From NCBI GenBank assembly GCA_039178015.1, contig JBCDFM010000003.1, forward strand, positions 1 through 64,000: a stretch of 64,000 bases of DNA, in the 5' to 3' direction. Below, piece by piece: positions 1-7,790 of this stretch. The position numbers and the translations under genes are program-made. Under the pieces are notes generated by a model, which was not told the origin of the DNA, made no database searches, and saw only the letters and a program-made list of their open reading frames with translations. The DNA comes from JARRPM01 sp039178015 (GTDB taxonomy: Bacteria > Pseudomonadota > Gammaproteobacteria > Pseudomonadales > Halieaceae). How positions within the stretch are numbered: the stretch's first letter is position 1; the number at the start of each line of letters is the position of its first letter.

Positions 1-945
1 CAGCGTATCAGCCGCAGTCTTGTCGATAAGGGCGTCATTTTAGTGAGTTCGCCTCCCTTGCAAGAAAGTGGCTATCTCATATTTGCACTGAACGAAACCG
101 TAGTCGCTCATGCCAGACATCCTCAACAATATGACCGAACAAGCCCAACTGGCGATCTACGCTCTGGCGATGAAGCGAGGCGCAGCGCTGCATCGCTTCC
201 CCAGGATTGGCAACCCAGTGAAGATTTGTTGGCGTACTTATCTCTGAGCCACCTCATAACCAAGGAATTTGCCCTGTCCCAACTGGAGGACTTTGTTTTC
301 TATTGGAGAGAGCGGGGCGACTTAAGCCATGCATGGGAGAATAAATTCCGTCAGCATGTCATCAGCAAGTGGCGCCACCACCAGCAGCAAGAGGCGGAAG
401 CCTTTCGCCCACCCAGTCCAGCTACCTTGGATAACACTTGGTATCCAAGCGAGGATGCCATGGAGATTATGACTCGAGCGAATATCGATAAAGGCTTCAT
501 TGAAGACGCAATTCCGGAATTTATTCTGTACTGGCGGGAGCGCGGAGCAGCGCCGCGAGAGCTGAACTCGAAGTTCATCCAACATATTCGTCTGCAGTGG
601 GCCAGGTTTAGCTCAAGCCTGGAGCACAGTACACACCCGAAACGCATCGCAAACGATTGGGAGCCTGCAGGGGATGTCTACGACATCCTGAGACTCTCCC
701 ACATCGATGTTGAGTTTGCTAGGTCGTTGCTGCCAGAATTCATTCTGTATTGGCGCGATAGTAATCAGATGCACACATCGTGGAACAGCAAGTTTTTACA
801 ACATGTCAAATTCCACTGGGCCAAACGTCATCAGCTAGAAAAGGCAGGGTTACAACATGGCGAACAGCGGAGACCTCATCCAGCAGGTCGCACGAGAGAT
901 CGAAGCCTCCAAGACGACCTCACCGACACCTCCTGGGCAGAGTGA
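1..945 (+). CDS. Replication protein with three DnaT-type domains (DopC-like), 5' end cut by window
   Basis: The frame is open from base 1, so the start lies outside the window and the GTG at 43 is not a credible start. The first residues resemble the end of a winged-helix domain (ISRSLVDKGVI at codons 3-13, then a short beta-like stretch). Three tandem DnaT-like domains follow at about 205-375, 433-609 and 652-825. Each begins with W-x-P-(S/A)-x-D and ends with (K/S)KF-x-QH-(V/I)-x-x-x-W. DnaT domains bind ssDNA and take part in helicase loading. The pairing with a lambda-P-like gene matches what I recall as DopC/DopE, proposed helicase loaders domesticated from lambda O and P in lineages lacking DnaC and DciA. 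The Arg-rich tail after 825 overlaps the next gene and is probably dispensable. Family call good; exact role inferred. Confidence 0.75.
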   Translation, partial: QRISRSLVDKGVILVSSPPLQESGYLIFALNETVVAHARHPQQYDRTSPTGDLRSGDEARRSAASLPQDWQPSEDLLAYLSLSHLITKEFALSQLEDFVFYWRERGDLSHAWENKFRQHVISKWRHHQQQEAEAFRPPSPATLDNTWYPSEDAMEIMTRANIDKGFIEDAIPEFILYWRERGAAPRELNSKFIQHIRLQWARFSSSLEHSTHPKRIANDWEPAGDVYDILRLSHIDVEFARSLLPEFILYWRDSNQMHTSWNSKFLQHVKFHWAKRHQLEKAGLQHGEQRRPHPAGRTRDRSLQDDLTDTSWAE

Positions 946-1528
946 AGAGCCCAGTGTTGCTAACCCTGAAGCGCATGTGGAAACCATAAATCAGGTTTTT
1001 GCTTTATTTAGACTCAACTACCATAACCAGTACTACGCGGCGTTTCCCGATGCAGAACAGCTCAACCAGCTGAAGAAACTGTGGCTGGAAACACTAGGCG
1101 ACTTTCCAGTTGCGCAAATATTAACCGGAGCAAAACGAGCAATCGAAAACAGCGAGTACCTGCCAACACTGAATCGCATGCTTGAGTGTTGCCAGCAAGG
1201 GTTGACTGAATTCGGGCTCCCCGCGCCTCATGACGCCTACCTCGAAGCCTGTAGCGCTGCCTCACCTCGGGCCGCTCAGAATTGGAGTCATCCCGCTGTC
1301 TACCTGGCTGGTCGTGACAGCGGTTGGTACTTACTGAGTAACGAAACCCAGCGAACTAGCTGGCCGGTTTTTCGAGAGTATTACCAGGGTTACTGCACCC
1401 GGGTTTTACGAGGGGAAACACTTGAATCACCGCGACAGCAGGTCTTGGAATCACACACCAATCCGGTTCAGTCGCGGGAGGATCGAATCACAGCGTTGAA
1501 GGCATTGAGGGCCGACGTCGACCTCTAA
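857..1528 (+). CDS. Lambda-P-like replicative helicase loader candidate (DopE-like)
   Basis: This 223-residue protein has a variable acidic N-terminus (about 1-45). A helical segment (about 46-115) then resembles the lambda replication protein P family: a VFALF start, a YYAAFPD element, a K-x-LW-x-x-x-L helix and a YLPTLNRMLECC end. Lambda P recruits DnaB to an origin; a chromosomal copy would do so at oriC or in restart. The ATG at 857 has a GGCAGG-type ribosome site 9 nt upstream. It lies inside the preceding reading frame, giving an 89 nt overlap that suggests coupled translation. No other Met or strong start occurs before the conserved part. The C-terminal part (about 125-223) has no motif I recognise. 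Chromosomal rather than phage context is indicated by the housekeeping neighbours. Confidence 0.7.
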   Translation: MANSGDLIQQVAREIEASKTTSPTPPGQSEEPSVANPEAHVETINQVFALFRLNYHNQYYAAFPDAEQLNQLKKLWLETLGDFPVAQILTGAKRAIENSEYLPTLNRMLECCQQGLTEFGLPAPHDAYLEACSAASPRAAQNWSHPAVYLAGRDSGWYLLSNETQRTSWPVFREYYQGYCTRVLRGETLESPRQQVLESHTNPVQSREDRITALKALRADVDL

Positions 1529-1587
1529 TGCCATGATCTTAAACTGGCAGCCACTAAAAAGACTTGCCAAATACTGCTATAGCTGGA

Positions 1588-1923
1588 TTAAGCCTCTTCG
1601 GTCGGCTGCGAGGCCGCCGCTTCTTTTATCAGCGTCTGCAGCTCCCCGCTGTCAAACATTTCCGTCACGATATCGCAGCCACCGATCAACTCACCCTTTA
1701 CCCATAGTTGGGGAAAGGTTGGCCAATTCGCGTACTTGGGCAGGTTGCTACGGATATCAGGATTGGACAGGATATCGACATAGGCAAAACGTTCGCCACA
1801 TGCCATGAGCGCTTGCACAGTACGCGATGAAAAGCCGCACTGAGGTTGATTGGGTGAACCTTTCATGTAGAGCAAGATCGGGTTGTTGTCTATCTGCTCT
1901 TTGATTGTCTCGATAATATCCAT
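1588..1923 (-). CDS. grxD: Monothiol glutaredoxin Grx4 family
   Basis: This 111-residue protein is a monothiol glutaredoxin of the Grx4/GrxD type. It has the CGFS active site (residues 29-32), the upstream KGSPNQPQ glutathione-binding segment, the WPTFPQLW cis-proline motif and the GGCDI motif near residue 80. GrxD binds a glutathione-coordinated [2Fe-2S] cluster as a dimer and donates clusters to target proteins in the cytoplasm. Length and start fit the family. It is convergent with the replication pair (60 bp apart at 3' ends) and divergent from argD. The C-terminal tail is Ala/Glu rich, as is common. Confidence 0.95.
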   Translation of the reverse strand: MDIIETIKEQIDNNPILLYMKGSPNQPQCGFSSRTVQALMACGERFAYVDILSNPDIRSNLPKYANWPTFPQLWVKGELIGGCDIVTEMFDSGELQTLIKEAAASQPTEEA

Positions 1924-2049
1924 TTACTGATCCTGCCTTCATCTCTGGGTGCGCCTGGGCACAATTGATTTCCTATCCCTAGTTTACCCTATTGCTAAGG
2001 GGTGCTCCTACCTCCCAGACCATATCCCCAAAACGCGAGTTTCAGCGGA

Positions 2050-2078
2050 TTGCCAAGGTGAATTGATAGCGCTATGAT
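2050..2078 (+). promoter_or_regulatory. Sigma-70 promoter upstream of argD
   Basis: TTGCCA (2050-2055) and TATGAT (2073-2078) are separated by 17 bp, each matching the consensus at five of six positions. The predicted start near 2085 leaves a leader of about 70 nt before argD. The hairpin at 2089-2110 then sits almost at the 5' end of the mRNA. Confidence 0.55.
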
Positions 2079-2088
2079 GCGCCATCTT

Positions 2089-2110
2089 AGGCAGCCCCCG
2101 CTGCCTTTTT
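2089..2110 (+). terminator. Terminator-shaped hairpin in the argD leader
   Basis: AGGCAGC (2089-2095) pairs perfectly with GCTGCCT (2100-2106) across a CCCC loop, and T residues run to 2110. This is an intrinsic-terminator shape on the plus strand, although no plus-strand gene lies between grxD and argD. It may act as a 5' stabilising stem-loop, an attenuator, or a block to upstream read-through. Confidence 0.5.
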
Positions 2111-2156
2111 GCGTTTATAGCGCTTTATTTTTTTACGGGGATAGGAGTCTTTACTC

Positions 2157-3323
2157 ATGTCGGCGTTAATGGAGACTTATGCCAGGCTACCCGTGACGTT
2201 CAGTCACGGTGAGGGCGTCTACCTATACGATACAGATGGCAAGCGCTATCTAGACGCGTTGGCCGGCATCGCGGTAAACGGACTTGGGCATTCTCATCCG
2301 GCCGTGACTGCCGCCATCTCCGCCCAGGCCGGTCTACTAATTCATACTTCCAATCTTTATCGCATTGGACCTCAGGAAGCGCTGGCAGAGATGCTGACTG
2401 CGGTGAGCGGCATGGAGAATTGCTTTTTCGGTAACTCCGGTGCAGAGGCAAACGAGGCTGCGATCAAGCTGGCCAGGCTCTATGGTCATCAGCAGGGTGT
2501 CGACAGGCCAGCAATCATCGTGATGGAAGGGGCATTCCACGGTCGTACCTTAGCCACGCTGAGCGCAACCGGGAACCGTAAAATTCAGGCGGGATTTGAA
2601 CCGCTAGTATCTGGCTTTACTCGCGCGCCACGCAACGACCTGAAGGCACTCAATCAAATCGCGGAGAACAATCCCGATGTCGTCGCCGTGTTCATGGAAC
2701 CCATACAGGGCGAGGCGGGCGTATACCCCATGGATACCGACTACCTGAACGCCGTGCGGACCTTGTGTGATGAACACAACTGGCTGTTAATGCTCGATGA
2801 GGTGCAAACCGGAAACGCACGAACCGGTACCTACTTCGCCTACCAGGCAATGGGGTTCGTTCCCGATGTTGTCACCACCGCCAAGGGATTGGGTAACGGC
2901 GTCCCGATTGGCGCCTGTCTTGCCCGAGGCAATGCAGCTCATGTGCTCGGCGGTGGCCAACACGGCTCTACCTACGGCGGGAATCCACTGGCTTGCGCAA
3001 CCGCGCTGGCGGTCGTACGCACCCTGGTTGAAGAAGAACTGGGCCAGAACGCGATACGCATGGGTCAGATTATCGTGGATGAGTTGCATGCTGACGCCGC
3101 GGTGGCTGACAACATTCTTGAGGTTAGAGGGCGCGGTCTAATGCTGGGTATTACGCTGAAGCAGGAATCGAAGAACTTGGTGCATACCGCCCTAGAGGCT
3201 GGTCTTTTAATCAACATGACCTCACCCGATACGGTGCGCATATTGCCACCGTTAATCATCTCGGAGCCGGAGGCTCGAGAATTGGCATCCCTCCTCTGCG
3301 CCCTCTTGCGCGCACCACAATAA
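2157..3323 (+). CDS. argD: Acetylornithine aminotransferase
   Basis: This 388-residue PLP enzyme converts N-acetylglutamate semialdehyde to N-acetylornithine in arginine synthesis. Class III aminotransferase features are all present: the GIAVNGLGHSHP start, GNSGAEANEAAIKLAR, MEGAFHGRTLATLSATG, the PLP-contacting LDEVQTGNARTG and the Schiff-base lysine in TTAKGLGNGVPIG. The ATG is preceded by GATAGGAG. It is followed after 31 bp by argF on the same strand, so the two are probably cotranscribed. The regular length and motifs leave little doubt. A role in lysine synthesis (DapC activity) is also possible, as in other ArgD enzymes. Confidence 0.95.
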   Translation: MSALMETYARLPVTFSHGEGVYLYDTDGKRYLDALAGIAVNGLGHSHPAVTAAISAQAGLLIHTSNLYRIGPQEALAEMLTAVSGMENCFFGNSGAEANEAAIKLARLYGHQQGVDRPAIIVMEGAFHGRTLATLSATGNRKIQAGFEPLVSGFTRAPRNDLKALNQIAENNPDVVAVFMEPIQGEAGVYPMDTDYLNAVRTLCDEHNWLLMLDEVQTGNARTGTYFAYQAMGFVPDVVTTAKGLGNGVPIGACLARGNAAHVLGGGQHGSTYGGNPLACATALAVVRTLVEEELGQNAIRMGQIIVDELHADAAVADNILEVRGRGLMLGITLKQESKNLVHTALEAGLLINMTSPDTVRILPPLIISEPEARELASLLCALLRAPQ

Positions 3324-3354
3324 GACGCCCTTAAGCGTCCAGACGGAACTGAGC

Positions 3355-4269
3355 ATGTCAGACACACGACATTTTTTGACCTTACTTGATTTCAGCCCGA
3401 CCGAATTGAAGGCGATGATCGAGCGGGCAATCGAGATGAAGAAAGCGCTGAAAGCCGGCACCGACAGTCGACCGCTTACGGGTAAGGTTATGGCGATGGT
3501 ATTTGCCAAGTCATCTACTCGTACTCGCGTATCGTTTGAAACCGGTATGGCTCAATTAGGTGGTCACGCGATGTTTCTCTCGTCTCAAGACACGCAGCTG
3601 GGCAGAGGCGAGCCGGTAGAAGACAGTGCTCGTGTCATCTCTTCGATGGTCGACATAGTGATGATCAGAACCTTTGGTCACGATATCGTGCAACGTTTTG
3701 CCGCTCACTCGAGCGCTCCCGTTATTAACGGTCTCACGGATGACTATCATCCCTGTCAGCTGCTGGCTGATATGCAAACCTGGGTGGAACATCGCGGCGA
3801 CATATCAGGCAAGACCGTCTGCTGGGTGGGCGATGGCAATAATATGTGTCAATCCTATATCAACGCTGCTCGCCAATTCGACTTCGAACTGCGAATCGCC
3901 TGTCCGCCCGGCTTTGAACCGGCTGCGCACCTACTATCCGCGAACAAGGATCGAGTGAGCGTGGTGGCCGACCCCACGACCGCTGCCAGGGGGGCAAATC
4001 TCATTGTCACCGATGTCTGGGCATCTATGGGACAAGAGGAAGAGCAGCTGAAACGAGCGGCAGCCTTCGCCAGCTACCAGGTAAACGAGGAGCTGATGGG
4101 CATGGCGGCCAGTGATGCGCTTTACATGCACTGCTTGCCAGCGCATCGTGGAGAAGAGATCAGCGCTCAGCTCATGGACGACTCCTCTACAGTGATCTGG
4201 GATGAAGCAGAGAATCGTCTGCACGCCCAGAAAGCACTGATAGAGGCGCTGGTAACAGCGAATAGCTAG
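3355..4269 (+). CDS. argF: Ornithine carbamoyltransferase
   Basis: This 304-residue enzyme carbamoylates ornithine to citrulline in the cytoplasm. It carries the carbamoyl-phosphate motif SSTRTRVSFE, the DDYHPCQLLAD segment (HPxQ-type) and the ornithine-binding HCLPAHRGEEI. The length is typical of the short argF type that ends soon after the WDEAENRLHAQKA helix. It follows argD by 31 bp and completes a two-gene arginine unit. The next gene is 580 bp away. Confidence 0.95.
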   Translation: MSDTRHFLTLLDFSPTELKAMIERAIEMKKALKAGTDSRPLTGKVMAMVFAKSSTRTRVSFETGMAQLGGHAMFLSSQDTQLGRGEPVEDSARVISSMVDIVMIRTFGHDIVQRFAAHSSAPVINGLTDDYHPCQLLADMQTWVEHRGDISGKTVCWVGDGNNMCQSYINAARQFDFELRIACPPGFEPAAHLLSANKDRVSVVADPTTAARGANLIVTDVWASMGQEEEQLKRAAAFASYQVNEELMGMAASDALYMHCLPAHRGEEISAQLMDDSSTVIWDEAENRLHAQKALIEALVTANS

Positions 4270-4475
4270 CCGATATTGACCCAAAAGCGCTCTGATGGGT
4301 CATCAGCAGGGCAGACTCTTGGCGGCAACTCGCTTCCCGCAGAAACTTGTGCATATTTTATAAAAATAAAACTGTGGCTCTCTGAGTCATTTTGACAAGA
4401 CTCGCGATTCAGCAGAATCCAACAATCGCAGGGTCTGGCAGGTTAGTGAGCACAGACACATCTTGTATACACAAA

Positions 4476-4484
4476 TTATCCACA
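4476..4484 (+). promoter_or_regulatory. DnaA box upstream of nrdA
   Basis: TTATCCACA is a perfect match to the strong DnaA box consensus. It lies 23 bp upstream of the candidate -35 element. In E. coli the nrdAB promoter is controlled by DnaA through upstream boxes, so the placement is meaningful. Only one perfect box was seen. Confidence 0.55.
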
Positions 4485-4506
4485 GAATAAACCCAGCCTC
4501 ATTGTC

Positions 4507-4535
4507 TTGCATTGTTGCTTCGACCGCTTTATCTT
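4507..4535 (+). promoter_or_regulatory. Candidate nrdA promoter
   Basis: TTGCAT (4507-4512) and TATCTT (4530-4535) are separated by 17 bp; each matches consensus at four of six positions. The position just downstream of the DnaA box supports it, but the long leader means another start nearer nrdA cannot be excluded. Confidence 0.35.
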
Positions 4536-4680
4536 GTAGTGAAGCTAGCGGCTAACCCCTACATCTTGGGTATTGCGACCGCAAAACCATCTGAAACTGC
4601 ATAAAATCAGGCCATCAAAAATGGCGCAGGAGAGAGATGGTCGCACCGGGTTCCGCCATACAGCATCGGCAGTAGATCAT

Positions 4681-4700
4681 GCTCACCCGCCATGGTGAGC
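4681..4700. repeat. Inverted repeat in the nrdA leader
   Basis: GCTCACC (4681-4687) pairs perfectly with GGTGAGC (4694-4700) across six bases. There is no T tract, so it is not a terminator. It would form a stem-loop in the nrdA leader or could be an operator. It is followed by two CCGGAAACGG copies 45 bp apart. Confidence 0.4.
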
Positions 4701-4849
4701 AACCGGAAACGGACGACCGGGCTCACGACTTTCCCAGGTTGCCATTCCCGGAAACGGTTTTAAACGGGGCAGAAAATATCGGCGTTAGCAGCAGCCTGCG
4801 ACAGTAATTCAACAACAATAAGGCTTTAGGCCAGGAAAGTGGAGCGATA

Positions 4850-7717
4850 ATGCAGACAGAGACCACCACAGCAGCCAGTGTCACGGCCACTACAGGACGC
4901 GACACTGTTTCAACCACCACCAGCATTGCGGCGACCGCGCCAGGCCAACTGCGTGTTATCAAACGCAATGGCACTGTAGTCCCGTTTGAGATGAGTAAGA
5001 TTTCAGTGGCGATTACCAAGGCCTTCTTAGCCGTGGAGGGAGGTACGGCCGCCGCGTCCAGCCGCATTCATGAGACAGTGGCCCGGCTGACAGAACAAGT
5101 GACATCAACGTTCAAACGGCGCATGCCCTCTGGTGGCACCATCCATATTGAAGATATTCAGGACCAGGTAGAGCTGTCCCTGATGCGAGCTGGTGAGCAT
5201 AAAATCGCTCGCGACTATGTCATTTATCGCGAGGAGCAGGCGCGTAAACGGGCAGCTAAAGAAGCGCTCTCCCCGGCCACACAGGCGGTCGCGGGCAGTA
5301 TTAATGTTATACAAGCTGATGGCAGTAGTGCGCCGCTTGATCTGGATCGGATCCATACGGTGGTGTCTGAGGCCTGCTTTGAGCTCTCCGATGTCAATGA
5401 AACCACTATTCTGGACGAAGCACTGCGCAACTTATACGACGGAGTGACAGCAGACGAGCTGAGTACGTCCCTGGTGATCACAGCGCGTACCATGATCGAG
5501 CAGGAACCGAATTATAGCTATGTCGCAGCGCGCCTATTGTGCGACAACCTGCGAGCAGAAGCTCTCAACTTTCTTGGTATCGCGAAAAGTGCTACACAGG
5601 CGGACATGGGTACGCTTTACGCAAGCGCTTTAGCTGCCTATGTCCAAAAGGGTGTCGAATTGGAATTACTCGCCCCCAATCTACTGGAGTTTGATCTCGA
5701 AAAGCTGGGTCAGGCTATTCTCCCAGAGCGGGATTTGCAGTTCACCTACCTCGGATTGCAAACGCTCTATGACCGTTACTTTATTCACAGTGACGACATT
5801 CGGATAGAGCTGCCTCAGGTATTTTTCATGCGTGTCGCGATGGGGCTAGCCACCGAAGAGGATGATCGGAATGCCCGGGCCATAGAGTTTTACAGATTGC
5901 TATCTTCATTCGACTACATGAGTTCAACGCCGACACTATTTAATGCTGGAACCTTGCGCCCGCAATTATCTTCTTGCTATCTGACCACCGTGCCGGACGA
6001 TCTTCACGGCATCTATGGCGCGATACAAGACAACGCCATGCTTTCCAAATTTGCCGGTGGCCTGGGTAATGACTGGACGCCGGTGCGTGCACTTGGAGCC
6101 TATATCAAAGGCACCAATGGTAAGTCGCAGGGTGTGGTGCCATTTTTGAAAGTAGTCAACGATACCGCCGTTGCGGTTAACCAGGGCGGCAAGCGCAAGG
6201 GCGCCGTCTGCTCTTACCTGGAAACATGGCACTTAGACATAGAAGAGTTTGTCGAACTGCGCAAAAACACAGGAGATGATCGTCGGCGTACCCACGACAT
6301 GAATACAGCGAACTGGATTCCTGATTTGTTCATGAAGCGAGTCTTCGATGGTGGCGACTGGACACTGTTTTCGCCCAACGATGTACCCGATCTACACGAC
6401 CTCTATGGCAAGGCGTTCGAACAACGGTACGAGCAGTATGAAGCGATGACCGTCAGTGGCGAAATCAAACTCTACAAGACGGTAAAGGCAGAAAATTTGT
6501 GGCGCAAAATGCTGGGCATGTTGTTCGAAACAGGTCATCCATGGATGACCTTCAAAGACCCCTGCAATCTGCGCTCCCCACAGCAGCATGTGGGTGTGGT
6601 CCATTCGTCCAACCTGTGCACAGAAATCACCTTGAATACGAACAAGGATGAGATCGCCGTCTGTAATCTTGGCTCTATTAACCTGCCACAGCACATCAAC
6701 GAAAATGGACTTGACCTGGATAAGCTGCGCAACACGGTTAGAACCGCCGTGCGCATGTTGGACAATGTAATCGATATCAACTACTACTCCGTCAACCAGG
6801 CACAAAATTCCAACTTTCTGCACCGCCCGGTTGGTTTAGGCTTAATGGGATTCCAGGACGCGCTGTACAAGCAGCATATCGCATACGGCTCAGAGGATGC
6901 CGTTACCTTTGCCGATCGCTCCATGGAAGCGATCAGCTATTACGCAATCGAAGCTTCCAGCGAACTGGCAACTGAGCGCGGAGCCTACTCCAGCTATGAG
7001 GGTTCACTCTGGAGTCAAGGCATATTCCCAATTGACTCGCTGGATCGTCTCAGCGAAGAGCGTGGCGAAAAATATATCCAGGTCGATCGCAGCCAGATAT
7101 TGGATTGGTCAACGCTGAGAGAAAAGGTCAAAAGTCAGGGTATGCGAAACTCAAACGTGATGGCGATCGCACCCACGGCAACGATCGCCAACATCACAGG
7201 CGTTTCGCAATCAATAGAACCCACCTATCAAAACCTATATGTAAAATCGAATCTCTCAGGCGAATTTACTGTGGTTAACCCCTATTTGGTGAACGACCTC
7301 AAGACAGCAGACCTTTGGGATCAGGTAATGGTTAATGATCTCAAATACTATGACGGTAGCGTACAGGCTATTGATCGGATACCTAACGAACTGAAAGCAA
7401 TCTATGCAACCGCTTTCGAGGTCGAACCGCGCTGGCTGGTAGAGTCTGCGAGTCGCCGGCAAAAATGGATTGACCAGGCTCAGTCTCTGAACCTGTATAT
7501 CAATAACGCCAATGGCAAAAAGTTGGACATCACCTATCGTATGGCCTGGTTCAGCGGTTTGAAGACGACATATTACCTGCGGTCACTGGCTGCAACAGGC
7601 ACGGAGAAATCCACCATCGACACCGGGCAGCTGAATGCAGTGGCCAGTGAAGCAGCGCCGGCACCGGTACCTGCAGCCTGTTCGCTGGATGACCCGGATT
7701 GCGAAGCATGTCAGTAA
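4850..7717 (+). CDS. nrdA: Ribonucleotide reductase class Ia, alpha subunit
   Basis: This 955-residue subunit reduces ribonucleoside diphosphates to deoxyribonucleotides together with NrdB. A Thr/Ala-rich N-terminus precedes two ATP-cone domains (about 34-125 and 150-240), as in the long pseudomonad type, where the first cone gives dATP inhibition. The catalytic core has the reducible cysteine in SSCYL, the N-x-C-x-E triad in SNLCTEI, the second cysteine in AVCNLGSINL and the ATIANITG loop. The tail ends in a cysteine cluster (CSLDDPDCEACQ) that shuttles electrons from thioredoxin or glutaredoxin. nrdB follows after 73 bp. The upstream region carries a DnaA box. Confidence 0.96.
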   Translation: MQTETTTAASVTATTGRDTVSTTTSIAATAPGQLRVIKRNGTVVPFEMSKISVAITKAFLAVEGGTAAASSRIHETVARLTEQVTSTFKRRMPSGGTIHIEDIQDQVELSLMRAGEHKIARDYVIYREEQARKRAAKEALSPATQAVAGSINVIQADGSSAPLDLDRIHTVVSEACFELSDVNETTILDEALRNLYDGVTADELSTSLVITARTMIEQEPNYSYVAARLLCDNLRAEALNFLGIAKSATQADMGTLYASALAAYVQKGVELELLAPNLLEFDLEKLGQAILPERDLQFTYLGLQTLYDRYFIHSDDIRIELPQVFFMRVAMGLATEEDDRNARAIEFYRLLSSFDYMSSTPTLFNAGTLRPQLSSCYLTTVPDDLHGIYGAIQDNAMLSKFAGGLGNDWTPVRALGAYIKGTNGKSQGVVPFLKVVNDTAVAVNQGGKRKGAVCSYLETWHLDIEEFVELRKNTGDDRRRTHDMNTANWIPDLFMKRVFDGGDWTLFSPNDVPDLHDLYGKAFEQRYEQYEAMTVSGEIKLYKTVKAENLWRKMLGMLFETGHPWMTFKDPCNLRSPQQHVGVVHSSNLCTEITLNTNKDEIAVCNLGSINLPQHINENGLDLDKLRNTVRTAVRMLDNVIDINYYSVNQAQNSNFLHRPVGLGLMGFQDALYKQHIAYGSEDAVTFADRSMEAISYYAIEASSELATERGAYSSYEGSLWSQGIFPIDSLDRLSEERGEKYIQVDRSQILDWSTLREKVKSQGMRNSNVMAIAPTATIANITGVSQSIEPTYQNLYVKSNLSGEFTVVNPYLVNDLKTADLWDQVMVNDLKYYDGSVQAIDRIPNELKAIYATAFEVEPRWLVESASRRQKWIDQAQSLNLYINNANGKKLDITYRMAWFSGLKTTYYLRSLAATGTEKSTIDTGQLNAVASEAAPAPVPAACSLDDPDCEACQ

Positions 7718-7790
7718 AGAATGTGGTGACACGGCGCAGCCTACGACAGGACATTAAGATCAATCAGAATCGATCAGGGGATAACAGATC

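Larger units (their letters stand above)
4270..4849. other. 580 bp intergenic and leader region upstream of nrdA
   Basis: No protein gene is supported here. The stretch holds a DnaA box (4476-4484), a candidate sigma-70 promoter (4507-4535), a perfect 7 bp inverted repeat (4681-4700) and two copies of CCGGAAACGG (4703-4712 and 4748-4757). If the promoter is right, nrdA mRNA has a leader of about 310 nt. A GGAG ribosome site precedes the nrdA ATG. Confidence 0.6.

Noticed and set aside
43..945. GTG at 43 as the start of the first gene
   Set aside because: The frame is open to base 1 and reads as the end of a winged-helix domain, so the gene is cut by the window.
4461..4476. NrdR box near the nrdA promoter
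   Set aside because: TTGTATACACAA is partly palindromic but lacks the ACAC...GTGT ends and the paired second box.
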